A stretch of DNA of 59,941 bases. It comes from Bacillota bacterium. Its GTDB lineage: Bacteria > Bacillota > Clostridia > Oscillospirales > Acutalibacteraceae. Location: assembly GCA_023460155.1 (NCBI GenBank), contig JAEWRF010000228.1, positions 1 through 59,941 of the forward strand, read 5' to 3'. The notes under the pieces are model-generated. The model saw nothing but the letters and a program-made list of their open reading frames with translations. It was not told the DNA's origin and ran no database searches. The stretch's first letter is position 1. Every line of letters starts with the position of its first letter. Positions 8,055 through 18,067 of this stretch are shown piece after piece. The position numbers and the translations under genes were made by a program.

Positions 8055-9911
8055 TTATTTCTTATCCTTGTCGTCCACATCGCGGTATTCGGCATCATAT
8101 ACGGTGTTGCCGTTCGCGTCCTGCGCCGGTCCCGCACCTGCCGCCGGTCCCTGCGGGCCAGGCTGGCCCTGCTGGGGCGCCGCGTTTTTATAAAGGTTCT
8201 CGCTGACGGCGTACATCGCCTTCTGCAGTTCGTCCGTCTTTGTTTTGATGTCCTCGAGGTTGTTGGCGGTAACGGCCGCACGGAGTGCAGCAACCTTTGA
8301 AGTCAGATCCGTCTTCGCGTCAGCCGGGATCTTGTCGCCGCTGTCGCTCAGGAGCTTCTCGACCGAGTAGCAGAGGTTTTCGGCTTCGTTCTTCTTGTCG
8401 ACTTCCTCGCGGTGCTTCTTGTCCTCGGCCTCAAATTTTTCGGCGTCCTTGACTGCCTTGTCGATGTCGTCCTTGCTCATGTTGGAGCTGGAGGAAATCG
8501 TGATCTTCTGCTGCTTGCCGGTGCCGAGGTCCTTCGCGGAAACGTTCACGATGCCGTTGGCGTCGATGTCGAACGAAACCTCAATCTGAGGAATTCCGCG
8601 CGGAGCCGGGGCGATACCGTCCAGCTTGAAGAGGCCGAGCTGCTTGTTGTCGCGGGCGAATTCGCGCTCGCCCTGAAGGACGTTGACCTCAACCTGAGTC
8701 TGGCCGTCCGCCGCGGTGGAGAAAATCTGGCTCTTCTTCGTCGGGATGGTCGTGTTGCGCTCGATGATCTTGGTCATCACGCCGCCCATGGTCTCGACGC
8801 CCAGCGAAAGCGGGGTGACGTCCAGGAGCAGCAGACCTTCGACCTCGCCGCCCAGAACGCCGGCCTGCAGGGCCGCGCCGATGGCGACGCACTCATCCGG
8901 GTTAATGCCCTTGAAGGGCTCTTTGCCGGAAAGGCTCTTTACGGTATCCTGTACGGCCGGCATACGGGAGGAGCCGCCGACCATGAGGATCTTGCTGATG
9001 TCGCTGAAGGAAAGACCCGCGTCCGAGAGGGCCTGCTTTACCGGGCCGACGGTCTTCTGGACCAGATCCGCGGTCAGTTCGTCGAATTTCGCGCGGGTGA
9101 GGGTCATGTCAAGATGCTTCGGGCCGGTGGCGTCCGCCGTGATGAACGGCAGGTTGATTGCGCTGGAGGTCATGCCGGAAAGCTCGATCTTCGCTTTTTC
9201 AGCCGCTTCCTTTAACCGCTGCATCGCCATTTTGTCGCCGGAAAGGTCGATGCCGTTCGCCTTTTTGAACTCGCCGACCATCCAGTCCATGACGCGCTTG
9301 TCGAAGTCGTCGCCGCCGAGGCGGTTGTTGCCTGCCGTGGCAAGAACTTCCTGCACGCCGTCGCCCATTTCAATAATGGAAACGTCGAATGTACCGCCGC
9401 CGAGGTCGTAAACCATGATCTTCTGCTCGGCGTCTTTGTCGATGCCGTAGGAAAGCGCCGCTGCCGTCGGCTCGTTGATAATGCGCTTGACGTCGAGTCC
9501 GGCGATCTTGCCGGCATCCTTGGTCGCCTGACGCTGGGCGTCGGTGAAGTAAGCCGGAACGGTGATGACGGCGGAGTTGACTTTCTCGCCGAGGTACGCT
9601 TCCGCGTCCGCCTTAAGCTTCTGAAGGATCATCGCGGAAATTTCCTGCGGAGTGAAGCTCTTGTCGTCGATTTTTACTTTATAGTCGGAACCCATTTCGC
9701 GCTTGATGGAACTGACCGTGCGATCCGGATTCGTAATGGCCTGACGCTTCGCAACCTGACCGACCATACGCTCGCCGGTCTTTGAAAACGCCACAACGGA
9801 CGGAGTCGTGCGCGCGCCCTCCGCATTGGGGATAACGACGGGCTTGCCGCCTTCAATTACGGCTACACAGGAGTTGGTGGTACCCAGATCAATACCAATC
9901 GTCTTTGACAT
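8055..9911 (-). CDS. dnaK: Chaperone protein DnaK
   Basis: DnaK is the Hsp70 ATP-driven chaperone. From ATG 9911, behind GGAGG, it has 618 residues. The nucleotide-binding domain begins SKTIGIDLGTTNSCVAV and carries the YDLGGGTFDVS and GGSSRMPAVQ motifs. The linker LLLLDVTPLSLG and the substrate-binding domain follow, and the tail is Gly/Pro/Gln-rich before the acidic VDDKDKK end. The longer reading from 9926 (five more residues) lacks a ribosome-binding site. It is controlled with hrcA by the CIRCE element; a repeat-filled 250-bp gap separates it from grpE. Confidence 0.98.
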   Translation of the reverse strand: MSKTIGIDLGTTNSCVAVIEGGKPVVIPNAEGARTTPSVVAFSKTGERMVGQVAKRQAITNPDRTVSSIKREMGSDYKVKIDDKSFTPQEISAMILQKLKADAEAYLGEKVNSAVITVPAYFTDAQRQATKDAGKIAGLDVKRIINEPTAAALSYGIDKDAEQKIMVYDLGGGTFDVSIIEMGDGVQEVLATAGNNRLGGDDFDKRVMDWMVGEFKKANGIDLSGDKMAMQRLKEAAEKAKIELSGMTSSAINLPFITADATGPKHLDMTLTRAKFDELTADLVQKTVGPVKQALSDAGLSFSDISKILMVGGSSRMPAVQDTVKSLSGKEPFKGINPDECVAIGAALQAGVLGGEVEGLLLLDVTPLSLGVETMGGVMTKIIERNTTIPTKKSQIFSTAADGQTQVEVNVLQGEREFARDNKQLGLFKLDGIAPAPRGIPQIEVSFDIDANGIVNVSAKDLGTGKQQKITISSSSNMSKDDIDKAVKDAEKFEAEDKKHREEVDKKNEAENLCYSVEKLLSDSGDKIPADAKTDLTSKVAALRAAVTANNLEDIKTKTDELQKAMYAVSENLYKNAAPQQGQPGPQGPAAGAGPAQDANGNTVYDAEYRDVDDKDKK

Positions 9912-9958
9912 ATTTATTACCTCCACTTAAGTTCTTAATTATAATCTATACCTATGAA

Positions 9959-10161
9959 TCTCTGCGCCCCGAAGGGCTGCCAGAGTTTCTTTCAGGAATG
10001 CACAGTGTCTTTTCGCGCCTACGGCGGACTTGACTTCAGCTTCCGGGAGTTTTGAATGACTCTCCCGCCGGACAAAGCCCAACATTTTCACCGTGCTGAC
10101 TGGCGGGGCCATGACAGCGGCGTCGCGCCGCCGGGGATTTGCGTGCAGGCTCAGCCTGCTA
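9959..10161. repeat. Intergenic repeat locus B (grpE/dnaK)
   Basis: From the grpE stop, on the minus strand: palindrome GCAGGCTGAGCCTGC (10159-10145), a GCGGCG/CGCCGC hairpin, then the conserved unit from CCCCGCC to GGCGGGAGAG (about 10110-10060), containing CAGCACGGTGAAAATG. A segment shared with loci A and D lies at about 10000-10040. A CTCTG/CAGAG hairpin (9959-9985) closes the dnaK side. All of it lies inside the grpE-dnaK transcript. Confidence 0.65.
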
Positions 10162-10743
10162 ATTTGCAACTTGGACCATCGCGTGGCGGACAACCTTACC
10201 GCCGATCGTATATCCCTTCTGGAAGACCTTTGCAATGGTATTTTCGCCTGCGTTTTCGTCTTCCACATGGGCAACCGCGTTGTGCAGGGCCGGGTCGAAG
10301 GGTTCTCCTTCTTTTCCCATTTCTTCCACGCCGAGCTTTTCCAGTGCGGCGGTAAGCTGCTTCTGCACCATTTCGACGCCCTTGCGGAGATTCTCCGCGG
10401 AGCATTCCTGCTGCTCCAGCGCCCGGCCGAGGTTGTCAGCCACCGGCAGGAACTCCAGCACGGCCGCCGCCGTGGCGTCGGCGTAAATGGAGCTTTTCTC
10501 CTTTGCGGTGCGTTTGCGGAAGTTATCGTATTCCGCCGCCGTGCGAAGAAGAAGATCCTTTTGCTTGTTCAGTTCCTCCTGCGTTTCGGCGAGCTGTTTG
10601 CGGGCTTCCTCCAGTTCTTTTCCCGAATCTTTCGGCGCCTCCTGCGGCTGCTCCGCTTTTTCCGGTTCCGCCGGGGTCCCTGCCTGCGTTTCCGCGCGTG
10701 CCGCGGATTCTTCGGGCTTCTTCCCCTTGTCTTTTTTCTCCAA
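10159..10743 (-). CDS. grpE: Nucleotide exchange factor GrpE
   Basis: GrpE releases ADP from DnaK. The 194-residue protein has a long charged, Glu/Lys-rich coiled-coil start, then the conserved core with RTAAEYDNFRKRTAKE, and the C-terminal beta domain with the FQKGYTIGGKVVRHAMVQV signature. The start is TTG 10743, preceded by AGGGG. The stop TAG abuts a GCAGGC/GCCTGC hairpin. It lies between hrcA and dnaK, as in Bacillus. Confidence 0.97.
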   Translation of the reverse strand: MEKKDKGKKPEESAARAETQAGTPAEPEKAEQPQEAPKDSGKELEEARKQLAETQEELNKQKDLLLRTAAEYDNFRKRTAKEKSSIYADATAAAVLEFLPVADNLGRALEQQECSAENLRKGVEMVQKQLTAALEKLGVEEMGKEGEPFDPALHNAVAHVEDENAGENTIAKVFQKGYTIGGKVVRHAMVQVAN

Positions 10744-10760
10744 AACTGGTGCCCCTTTCT

Positions 10761-11792
10761 TTAGTCCATATCCAGCAGTTCCGTAAGCATTCTTCCCACG
10801 GAGCCGGAAAGGTATTCGATATTGGAAATGACACGGCTGTAGTTCATTCGCATCGGGCCGATGATCGCAATGGCACCGGCATCATGCCCGCCCACGGCGT
10901 ATTTCGAAACCACGACGCTGGAATCGCTCAGCTCGGGACGCTTGCTTTCCTGCCCGATCAGCACCCGGGTGTTCCCTTCCTGCTGTGAAAGGAGCCTCGA
11001 AAGCTCCATCGGCCGGGAAAGAAAATCCAGAATTCGCTTTACGCCCGTCTGCCCGATCTCCGGGTAAAACAGCAGGTTCACCTGCCCGTCGAGGCAGATG
11101 TCCGAATGCATGGAATCCTGCGCAACGTCGGCGACCGCCATCAGCGCGGAACTCATCATCATGGCCATATCCCCGAGCGAAGCCGCCAGCGACTGAATGT
11201 AGCCCGGCGTAACCGACGCAACCGGAAGACCGACCAGCTTTTCGTTCAGCATGCGGAAAAAAATGCGCAGAATTTCGGGCGACAGATCAAAATCGCAGTG
11301 AAAAACACGGCTTTTCATCGTGCCTGCCGAAGTCATCAGAATGACCATCGCCGTGCGGCGGCTGGTCTGCACCAGCTGCACCGCCCGAATATCCGCCGAT
11401 TCGCTGCTCGGAGTGGTGGAAACCGCCGCAAACTTCGTCATGGAGGCCAACACCTTCGCGACCCCGTCCAGCAGTTTCTCCGGATCGTAGGCGCTCGGCA
11501 GAATCATGCTGTCAAGCACACGCTTTTCTTCCCCGGAAATCGGCTGCCTGCGCATGAGCGTGTCGATGTACAGGCGATACCCCCGCTGCGTCGGCACCCG
11601 CCCCGCCGAGGTATGCGGCTGCTCCAGCAGCCCCAGCTCGCTCAGCTCGCTCAGCTCGTTGCGCACGGTGGCGGAGGAAACGTTGAAATCGAGCGCGTCA
11701 CAGACGGATTTCGACCCGACCGGCTCGCCCGCGGCAATATAGATTTCCACCACCGCAGCAAGGATCTTCTGCTTTCTCAGGCTCAGTTCCAT
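10761..11792 (-). CDS. hrcA: Heat-inducible transcription repressor HrcA
   Basis: HrcA represses the heat-shock operon by binding CIRCE and needs GroEL to stay active. The 343-residue protein has an N-terminal winged helix (LRKQKILAAVVEIYI, GEPVGSKSV, SSATVRNELSELSELGLLEQPHTSAGRVPT), a GAF-like middle and the C-terminal motif IAIIGPMRMNYSRVI. The start ATG 11792 follows AAAGGAGGGG. As first gene of the operon it is under its own control. Confidence 0.98.
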   Translation of the reverse strand: MELSLRKQKILAAVVEIYIAAGEPVGSKSVCDALDFNVSSATVRNELSELSELGLLEQPHTSAGRVPTQRGYRLYIDTLMRRQPISGEEKRVLDSMILPSAYDPEKLLDGVAKVLASMTKFAAVSTTPSSESADIRAVQLVQTSRRTAMVILMTSAGTMKSRVFHCDFDLSPEILRIFFRMLNEKLVGLPVASVTPGYIQSLAASLGDMAMMMSSALMAVADVAQDSMHSDICLDGQVNLLFYPEIGQTGVKRILDFLSRPMELSRLLSQQEGNTRVLIGQESKRPELSDSSVVVSKYAVGGHDAGAIAIIGPMRMNYSRVISNIEYLSGSVGRMLTELLDMD

Positions 11793-11820
11793 CGTTTCCC
11801 CTCCTTTCGTTTTCGGGTTG

Positions 11821-11847
11821 TTAGCACTCTGTTTGTTAGAGTGCTAA
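11821..11847 (-). promoter_or_regulatory. CIRCE operator
   Basis: A perfect TTAGCACTC-N9-GAGTGCTAA inverted repeat lies 29 bp before the hrcA start. This is the HrcA binding site, so hrcA-grpE-dnaK-dnaJ should be induced by heat and protein misfolding. Confidence 0.98.
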
Positions 11848-11858
11848 CTCTATGTATT

Positions 11859-11887
11859 AGACTACCATTAGTTTGCCCGAATGTCAA
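11859..11887 (-). promoter_or_regulatory. Probable sigma-A promoter of the hrcA operon
   Basis: On the minus strand TTGACA (11887-11882) is followed after 17 bp by TAGTCT (11864-11859), just upstream of CIRCE. The -10 box is imperfect, but position and spacing fit a repressible heat-shock promoter. Confidence 0.6.
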
Positions 11888-11917
11888 TATGTTAATTGTA
11901 AACTAATTATGAAATCG

Positions 11918-12128
11918 GCAGGCTGAGCCTGCTTTCAAAAGCCCGCCGTTTCGCAATTTTTGAAAGCGCAGCCTTTCTCCGGCGGGACAGTATTTACAAA
12001 TACCTATCTATATTTTTCAATGCGAAGCCCGTATCAACAATCGGCATTTCTTAAAACTGTCCCGGCAAACCAAACTCAAAACATTCTCCGTGCTGAATGC
12101 CGGGCCCTTGCATGCAGGCTCAGCCTGC
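11918..12128. repeat. Intergenic repeat locus C: 211-bp imperfect inverted repeat
   Basis: Both ends carry the same 15-bp palindrome GCAGGCTGAGCCTGC (11918-11932 and 12114-12128). Inside, two copies of the conserved unit face each other. One runs on the plus strand (11941-11994, GCCCGCCGTTT to GGCGGGACAGT), the other on the minus strand (12110-12057, GGGCCCGGCATT to GCCGGGACAGT). The hemW stop TGA is the centre of the right palindrome. The locus fills most of the 327-bp gap between hemW and hrcA. Confidence 0.72.
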
Positions 12129-13292
12129 AAATAAGATTTCCGCTGTCAGCGCGTCGGAAACAAGAAATCCTTTGGGGGTAAAATGAAACCCCTCGGGCGT
12201 GCAGACCGTCAGTCCCGCGGATTCATATTTCCGCGCGGCGCGCATAATCCGTTCCGGAACGGGCTGCCCGAACCGCGCAAGGCATACCTCGTCCGTCAGC
12301 CCTTCGGTCAGGCGCATTTTCAGCATGGCAAATTCCTCAAAGGAACCGCCTTCACCGTCCTGCTCCGGCCCCTCGCCGCGCAGGAACGCGCCGATGCTAC
12401 GGCCGTAGTGGAACCGCTTTCCATTCATAAAGGAATGCGCGGCGGGGCCAAGGCCCCAGTATTCCTCACAGCGCCAGTATTTCAGGTTATGCCGGCTTTC
12501 AAAGCCCGGCTCCGCGAAATTGGAGATTTCATACTGTTTCAGGCCGTGCCGCCCCAGCTCTTCGCACGCGAGCAGATACAGATTCGCCGCCGCGTCCTCG
12601 TCCGGAAGCGCGAGCTCCGCCCGGTTTTTATAGTAGGCCGTCCCCGGCTCGAGCTTTAACAGATAGGCCGAAACGTGGCGTACGCCCAGACCGGCGCAGA
12701 ACTCCACGGACCGGCGCAGGCTCTGCTCCGTCTGGCCCTCGATGGCCAGCATCAGGTCCAGCGTAATATTTTGGAATCCCGCCTTCTGCGCGCTTTCGAC
12801 GGCTTTCGCCGCCTGCGACGCGGAGTGCTTCCGCCCCAGTTCCTTCAGCTCTCCATCGTTCGCCGACTGAAGCCCGAATGAAAGCCGGTTGATTCCTGCC
12901 GCGCGGATTCCATGGAAAAAGTCATCATCGACCCCCTCCGGGTTCGCCTCCGCGGTGATCTCGGCGTTTTCCAGCCCGTATTTTCTTCTCGCCGCCTCCG
13001 TGATGCGGCAAAGGCGCTCCGCACCGAGCAGGCTCGGCGTTCCGCCGCCGAAGTACAGCGTATCGGCGGCTGTGATCTGCTCCGGATTGGAATTCAACAA
13101 TTCTATAATACTTTTTGTATATTCGTCCATCCGTTCTTCCGAAGCACGGACGGAATAAAAGTCGCAGTAAGGGCATTTGCCGTCGCAAAAAGGAATATGG
13201 ATATATAAGCCCCGTCGTTCGGTATGACAGAAAGCAGAGGCGTTGTTTGACGGGAGAGTTTTGGAATCCTGCGGACTTAACAAATCGCTCAT
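12120..13292 (-). CDS. hemW: Heme chaperone / radical SAM protein HemW
   Basis: HemW is a radical SAM protein that binds heme and hands it to target proteins; it was formerly annotated as coproporphyrinogen oxidase HemN. From ATG 13292, behind AGGAGA, it has 390 residues. The iron-sulfur motif CxxxCxxC (FCDGKCPYCDF) lies near the N-terminus, followed by YFGGGTPSLL and the C-terminal HemN domain (SAYLLKLEPGT, NLKYWRCEEYWGLGPAAHS). It sits between lepA and hrcA, its usual Firmicute place. The stop TGA lies at the centre of a 15-bp palindrome. Confidence 0.93.
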   Translation of the reverse strand: MSDLLSPQDSKTLPSNNASAFCHTERRGLYIHIPFCDGKCPYCDFYSVRASEERMDEYTKSIIELLNSNPEQITAADTLYFGGGTPSLLGAERLCRITEAARRKYGLENAEITAEANPEGVDDDFFHGIRAAGINRLSFGLQSANDGELKELGRKHSASQAAKAVESAQKAGFQNITLDLMLAIEGQTEQSLRRSVEFCAGLGVRHVSAYLLKLEPGTAYYKNRAELALPDEDAAANLYLLACEELGRHGLKQYEISNFAEPGFESRHNLKYWRCEEYWGLGPAAHSFMNGKRFHYGRSIGAFLRGEGPEQDGEGGSFEEFAMLKMRLTEGLTDEVCLARFGQPVPERIMRAARKYESAGLTVCTPEGFHFTPKGFLVSDALTAEILFAG

Positions 13293-13408
13293 TCCATCTC
13301 TCCTATTCTCCGGGCAGTCTTGATTTTCTATTTTACATAAGCCCAAGGGCCCAGTGAGTTTAAGTCATATTTTCTTCTTGTTTTCAGTTTGTCCTCATGC
13401 CGGACGGG

Positions 13409-13818
13409 GCAGGCTGAGCCTGCATGCAATTTTTATTTAAACTGGCTTAGTGGATTCCGAAGGTGAATGCATGACTTCTTCTTACGGCTGTCCGCAGTCA
13501 TGGTCTGCCGTAGGCGAGTTAGACGCTTTGCGTCCGACCCACCGACGGGAGGGTTATCTAAGCGCGCCCCCCTTGTATTCCCCCGGCACTCCCCATCTGC
13601 CAAGGCAATGTTCTAAAGCGCAGAGGTTTTCATTGACGTTTCCGGTCTGTTTCCTTCGCGCCATTCATGTGGCATTTCTAAAAACCATCCCGGGCAAAGC
13701 GTTAACCTGCAAATATCAGCAGCTCGTCAGATCGGTAGGTTTTTCCAACACTCCGGCCTAACCACACCCACAATTTTCGCCGTGGAAAACGGCCGGGCTT
13801 GGCAACGGCGACACGCCG

Positions 13819-13820
<2 letters not shown>
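13409..13820. repeat. Intergenic repeat locus D (lepA/hemW), about 410 bp
   Basis: This gene-free gap starts on the lepA side with a hairpin at the stop codon (AACGGCGTGTCGCCGTT on the minus strand, 13820-13804). The conserved unit follows, from AAGCCCGGCCG to GGCCGGA (about 13799-13752). A GGTTTTTAGAAATGCC module, also in loci C and G, lies near 13690-13675. GACGCTTTGCGTC (13522-13534) with its flank is shared with locus A in inverted orientation. The palindrome GCAGGCTGAGCCTGC (13409-13423) closes the hemW side. I see no protein gene here. Confidence 0.65.
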
Positions 13821-15627
<1,807 letters not shown>

Positions 15628-15732
15628 AAAAATCCACCTTTCTTTCAAAAAGGAGGCGGCCCGAAAGTGCGGAGCCGTTCGGCGGAAAACCCGCCTGCGG
15701 CCCGCGTTCCGGGACAGCCTCCGATGTTACTC

Positions 15733-16335
15733 TCAGTAGCGGTTGATATTCCGGTAATACCGGTCGTTGAGGAGGTGCTTGCCGCTTGACCGTTTCGATC
15801 TGCGGTAGCGTTTGCGGCCCATGCCCCGCGGCGGACGCCGGTTCGTGAGCACCACGACGAGAACCACCAGCACGCCGAGCGCGATGCAGGTCCAGGAAAT
15901 GATGCCGATCCACTTGTTGTTCTGGGCGGAGTCGGGGTTGGAAGCGGCGGAGCTGAGCGGATCCACCTCCGAAACGCTGCCGACGCTCGGCAGGGAAATC
16001 GAGCTGGAGGAGGATTCTTCACTGGAAAGGCCCCCTGCAGCGTCGCTGGAAGCCTCACTGGAAACCTCCGAAGAGGACTGCGCTTTTACCTGCTTGCTGG
16101 AAGCCGCCGAAGATGACGGCTTGGACGACGGCACCGAGGCCGCGGAGGAAGAGGGCTTTGCGCTTGAGGACGGGGGCACGCCCGGAATTGCGGACGTGTC
16201 AGGCTCGCTCGTCTGCGGGGATGAACTCCCTGCCGGAGAGGTCGCCGCTCCGAGAACAAATACACTCAGGGAACTGGTAAAAATCAAAATAACCAATATC
16301 ATAAAAATGGACAGCACTTTTCTGAGTCTGCTCAT
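15733..16335 (-). CDS. Uncharacterised Ser/Ala-rich membrane protein
   Basis: I do not recognise this 200-residue protein. It has an N-terminal membrane helix or signal anchor (about residues 8-30), a low-complexity extracellular stretch of Ser, Ala, Pro and Glu (about 35-130), a second membrane helix (about 142-165) and a very basic tail (RRPPRGMGRKRYRRSKR) probably in the cytoplasm. Its start overlaps the stop of the 88-residue gene by 4 nt. It lies between spoIIP and lepA, where Bacillus has yqxA, so a sporulation role is possible but unproven. Confidence 0.75.
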   Translation of the reverse strand: MSRLRKVLSIFMILVILIFTSSLSVFVLGAATSPAGSSSPQTSEPDTSAIPGVPPSSSAKPSSSAASVPSSKPSSSAASSKQVKAQSSSEVSSEASSDAAGGLSSEESSSSSISLPSVGSVSEVDPLSSAASNPDSAQNNKWIGIISWTCIALGVLVVLVVVLTNRRPPRGMGRKRYRRSKRSSGKHLLNDRYYRNINRY

Positions 16336-16598
16336 TTACAATCCTCCATCGGGCCCGCGGATGCGTGCATTTTCACACTGTTTTCCAAGAATATAAAGTT
16401 ATTATAGCATATTTCCGTGTCAATGCAAGACAAGTTCAAATTTTTGCCCGTGATCTCGTAAATCAGGGTCTTTCCGTCGCCGAAGCCGACCCGGCGGCTC
16501 TCGGAATCGACCGCAAGCAGCCCGAAGACCAGGCCGAGCACGCACAGCGTGCCGAAAAAGGCACCCAGGAAGATCCTCAGGTCGCGGTTGTGTCCCAT
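16332..16598 (-). CDS. Small single-pass membrane protein, function unknown
   Basis: The 88-residue protein has one membrane helix near its start (LGAFFGTLCVLGLVFGLLAVD, about residues 11-31) and a short extracellular part with two Cys residues. It occupies the place of yqxA in the gpr-spoIIP-yqxA-lepA order of Bacillus, but similarity cannot be judged by eye. Its ATG has a ribosome-binding site (AAGAAGG) that is too close; an in-frame TGA just upstream rules out a longer start. It is coupled to the next gene through a 4-nt overlap. Confidence 0.65.
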   Translation of the reverse strand: MGHNRDLRIFLGAFFGTLCVLGLVFGLLAVDSESRRVGFGDGKTLIYEITGKNLNLSCIDTEICYNNFIFLENSVKMHASAGPMEDCK

Positions 16599-16645
16599 TC
16601 CTTCTTTTCACATCCCCCTCCGGTCTCCCTCCTTGGGAGCCGGAT

Positions 16646-17743
16646 TTATGTAAGCCCGTTCAGCACGGCGGCCAGCGCTTTCCCGAACAGTTCGCCGGAG
16701 TACTTTGCCTCGTCGAGCGTGTTGGCGTCCGTGCCGAATTCCACCAGCAGGGAGCCCCGCGTCAGATTCTCGTTGTAGCGGTCCGGGCAGAAGTCGATCG
16801 GGCGGGCCAGATCGGCGTAAAGGTCGCAGAGCGATTTCTGGGCGCGCACGGCCAGCCGAAAATTGTATTCCCAGTCCGGGTAGCCGAGGTCACCCGTGTC
16901 GTCGCAGCCGGCGACGATCATGATCTGCGCGGCCTTTTGCCCGTTGACCACGGCGGTCGGCTTCAGGCGGGTTCCGTCGTCGCGGCTCATGGCGTCGCGG
17001 TGGATGTCCAGCGTCACCTGAATGGACGGATATTTTTTGAGGTCGTTCGTCACCGTCGTGCAGGAGCGGTCGTAGGAGCCGTTGTAGGCCGGGTAATCGT
17101 GGTAGGTGGTGTCGTGCACCACGCCGATGCCAGCGTTCGAAAGCTGCTTCGCGATTTCGTCCCCCACCGCGCAGACGCTCAAGGATTTGTCGGTCGAGCG
17201 CGTCACGCCCTGAAATGCCTCCGTTGTGTGCGTATGATAGATCAACACCTGCGGCCCGGCGTTCTTTTTGATTTTTACGGCGGGCTGCTTCTGGAGTTCC
17301 TGCCCGATATCCACGGCGTGGTGCTTGTTCGAATTCTTCACCCAGAGGTTTTCATACTGCGAACCGCCGGAGTTGATGCACATCTCCAGAATTTTGCCCG
17401 GCAGCATGGAGGAACCTGGCTCGGATACCGCCGCGGAGGAGGAGCTTTCCGATACCGCCGAAGAAGAGCCCGGGTTCCCCGGGTAAACGGTAACGGTTCC
17501 CGAGGAGACCGGAGAGGAGGAAGCCCCGGAGGAAACGGGTGGCCGCTCCGTCTGGGGGGAGGAATCCGGCGCTTCTTCGCTGAAAAAGCCGTCCGCCGCT
17601 CCGGCCGGCAGAATAAAGCCCGCCGCGGTGACGGCCGCGAGCTGCCCCGCCTGCTCCGGCAGGCGCATACCGACGCATGTTACCGCAACTGCAGCGAGAA
17701 TTCCGGACAGGACCCCGGCCGCTCTTTCCTTTGCCTTTTTCAT
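16646..17743 (-). CDS. spoIIP: Stage II sporulation protein P (SpoIIP)
   Basis: SpoIIP is a cell-wall amidase/endopeptidase that works with SpoIID and SpoIIM to thin septal peptidoglycan during engulfment. The 365-residue protein has an N-terminal membrane anchor, a Ser/Pro-rich linker (about residues 55-115) and the catalytic domain with the family motif VLIYHTHTTEAF, the zinc-site stretch TLDIHRDAMSRDDG and LLVEFGTDANT near the end. It follows gpr, as in Bacillus, and should be controlled by sporulation sigma factors, though I could not assign a promoter. Confidence 0.95.
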   Translation of the reverse strand: MKKAKERAAGVLSGILAAVAVTCVGMRLPEQAGQLAAVTAAGFILPAGAADGFFSEEAPDSSPQTERPPVSSGASSSPVSSGTVTVYPGNPGSSSAVSESSSSAAVSEPGSSMLPGKILEMCINSGGSQYENLWVKNSNKHHAVDIGQELQKQPAVKIKKNAGPQVLIYHTHTTEAFQGVTRSTDKSLSVCAVGDEIAKQLSNAGIGVVHDTTYHDYPAYNGSYDRSCTTVTNDLKKYPSIQVTLDIHRDAMSRDDGTRLKPTAVVNGQKAAQIMIVAGCDDTGDLGYPDWEYNFRLAVRAQKSLCDLYADLARPIDFCPDRYNENLTRGSLLVEFGTDANTLDEAKYSGELFGKALAAVLNGLT

Positions 17744-17831
17744 ACGTTTCCCCCGACGGCGAACTTTATTCCGGATTTTTCCGGACCGGCCTATCGCTCA
17801 TACTTATGCCGCAGGGAAAATTTTTATTCAA

Positions 17832-18067
17832 CCAGCGTGACGCTGGACCCAGAGGCCCGCCGTTTCGTCATGAGTAGGAATGCGCCCTCATCCGGCGGGA
17901 CAGTAAAAACAAATACCTGCCGGATACTTAGGCTCGCCGTGTTGCACGCGACGAAACACACCTGTTTTGAGAGAACAGTCTAAAAATGCCGGCGGATTTT
18001 GCCAAACCCGGCCCGCGTTTTTCCCTGTCTGTTCGGCGGGCCACTACCCGAGGAGGCACGTCTCCTC
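17832..18067. repeat. Intergenic repeat locus E (gpr/spoIIP), 236 bp
   Basis: Left side, plus strand: hairpin CCAGCGTGACGCTGG (17832-17846), then the unit GGCCCGCCGTTTCG to GGCGGGACAGT (17854-17904) followed by AAAACAAATACCTG, as in locus C. Right side, minus strand: hairpin GAGGAG/CTCCTC at the gpr stop (18067-18050), then GGCCCGCCGAACAG to GCGGGCCGGG (about 18042-18008). As in locus C the two units face each other. No protein gene is seen in this 322-bp gap. Confidence 0.65.

Noticed and set aside
13450..13761. 103-codon frame in the lepA-hemW gap
   Set aside because: The gap consists of repeat modules; the frame has no ribosome-binding site and no protein-like composition.
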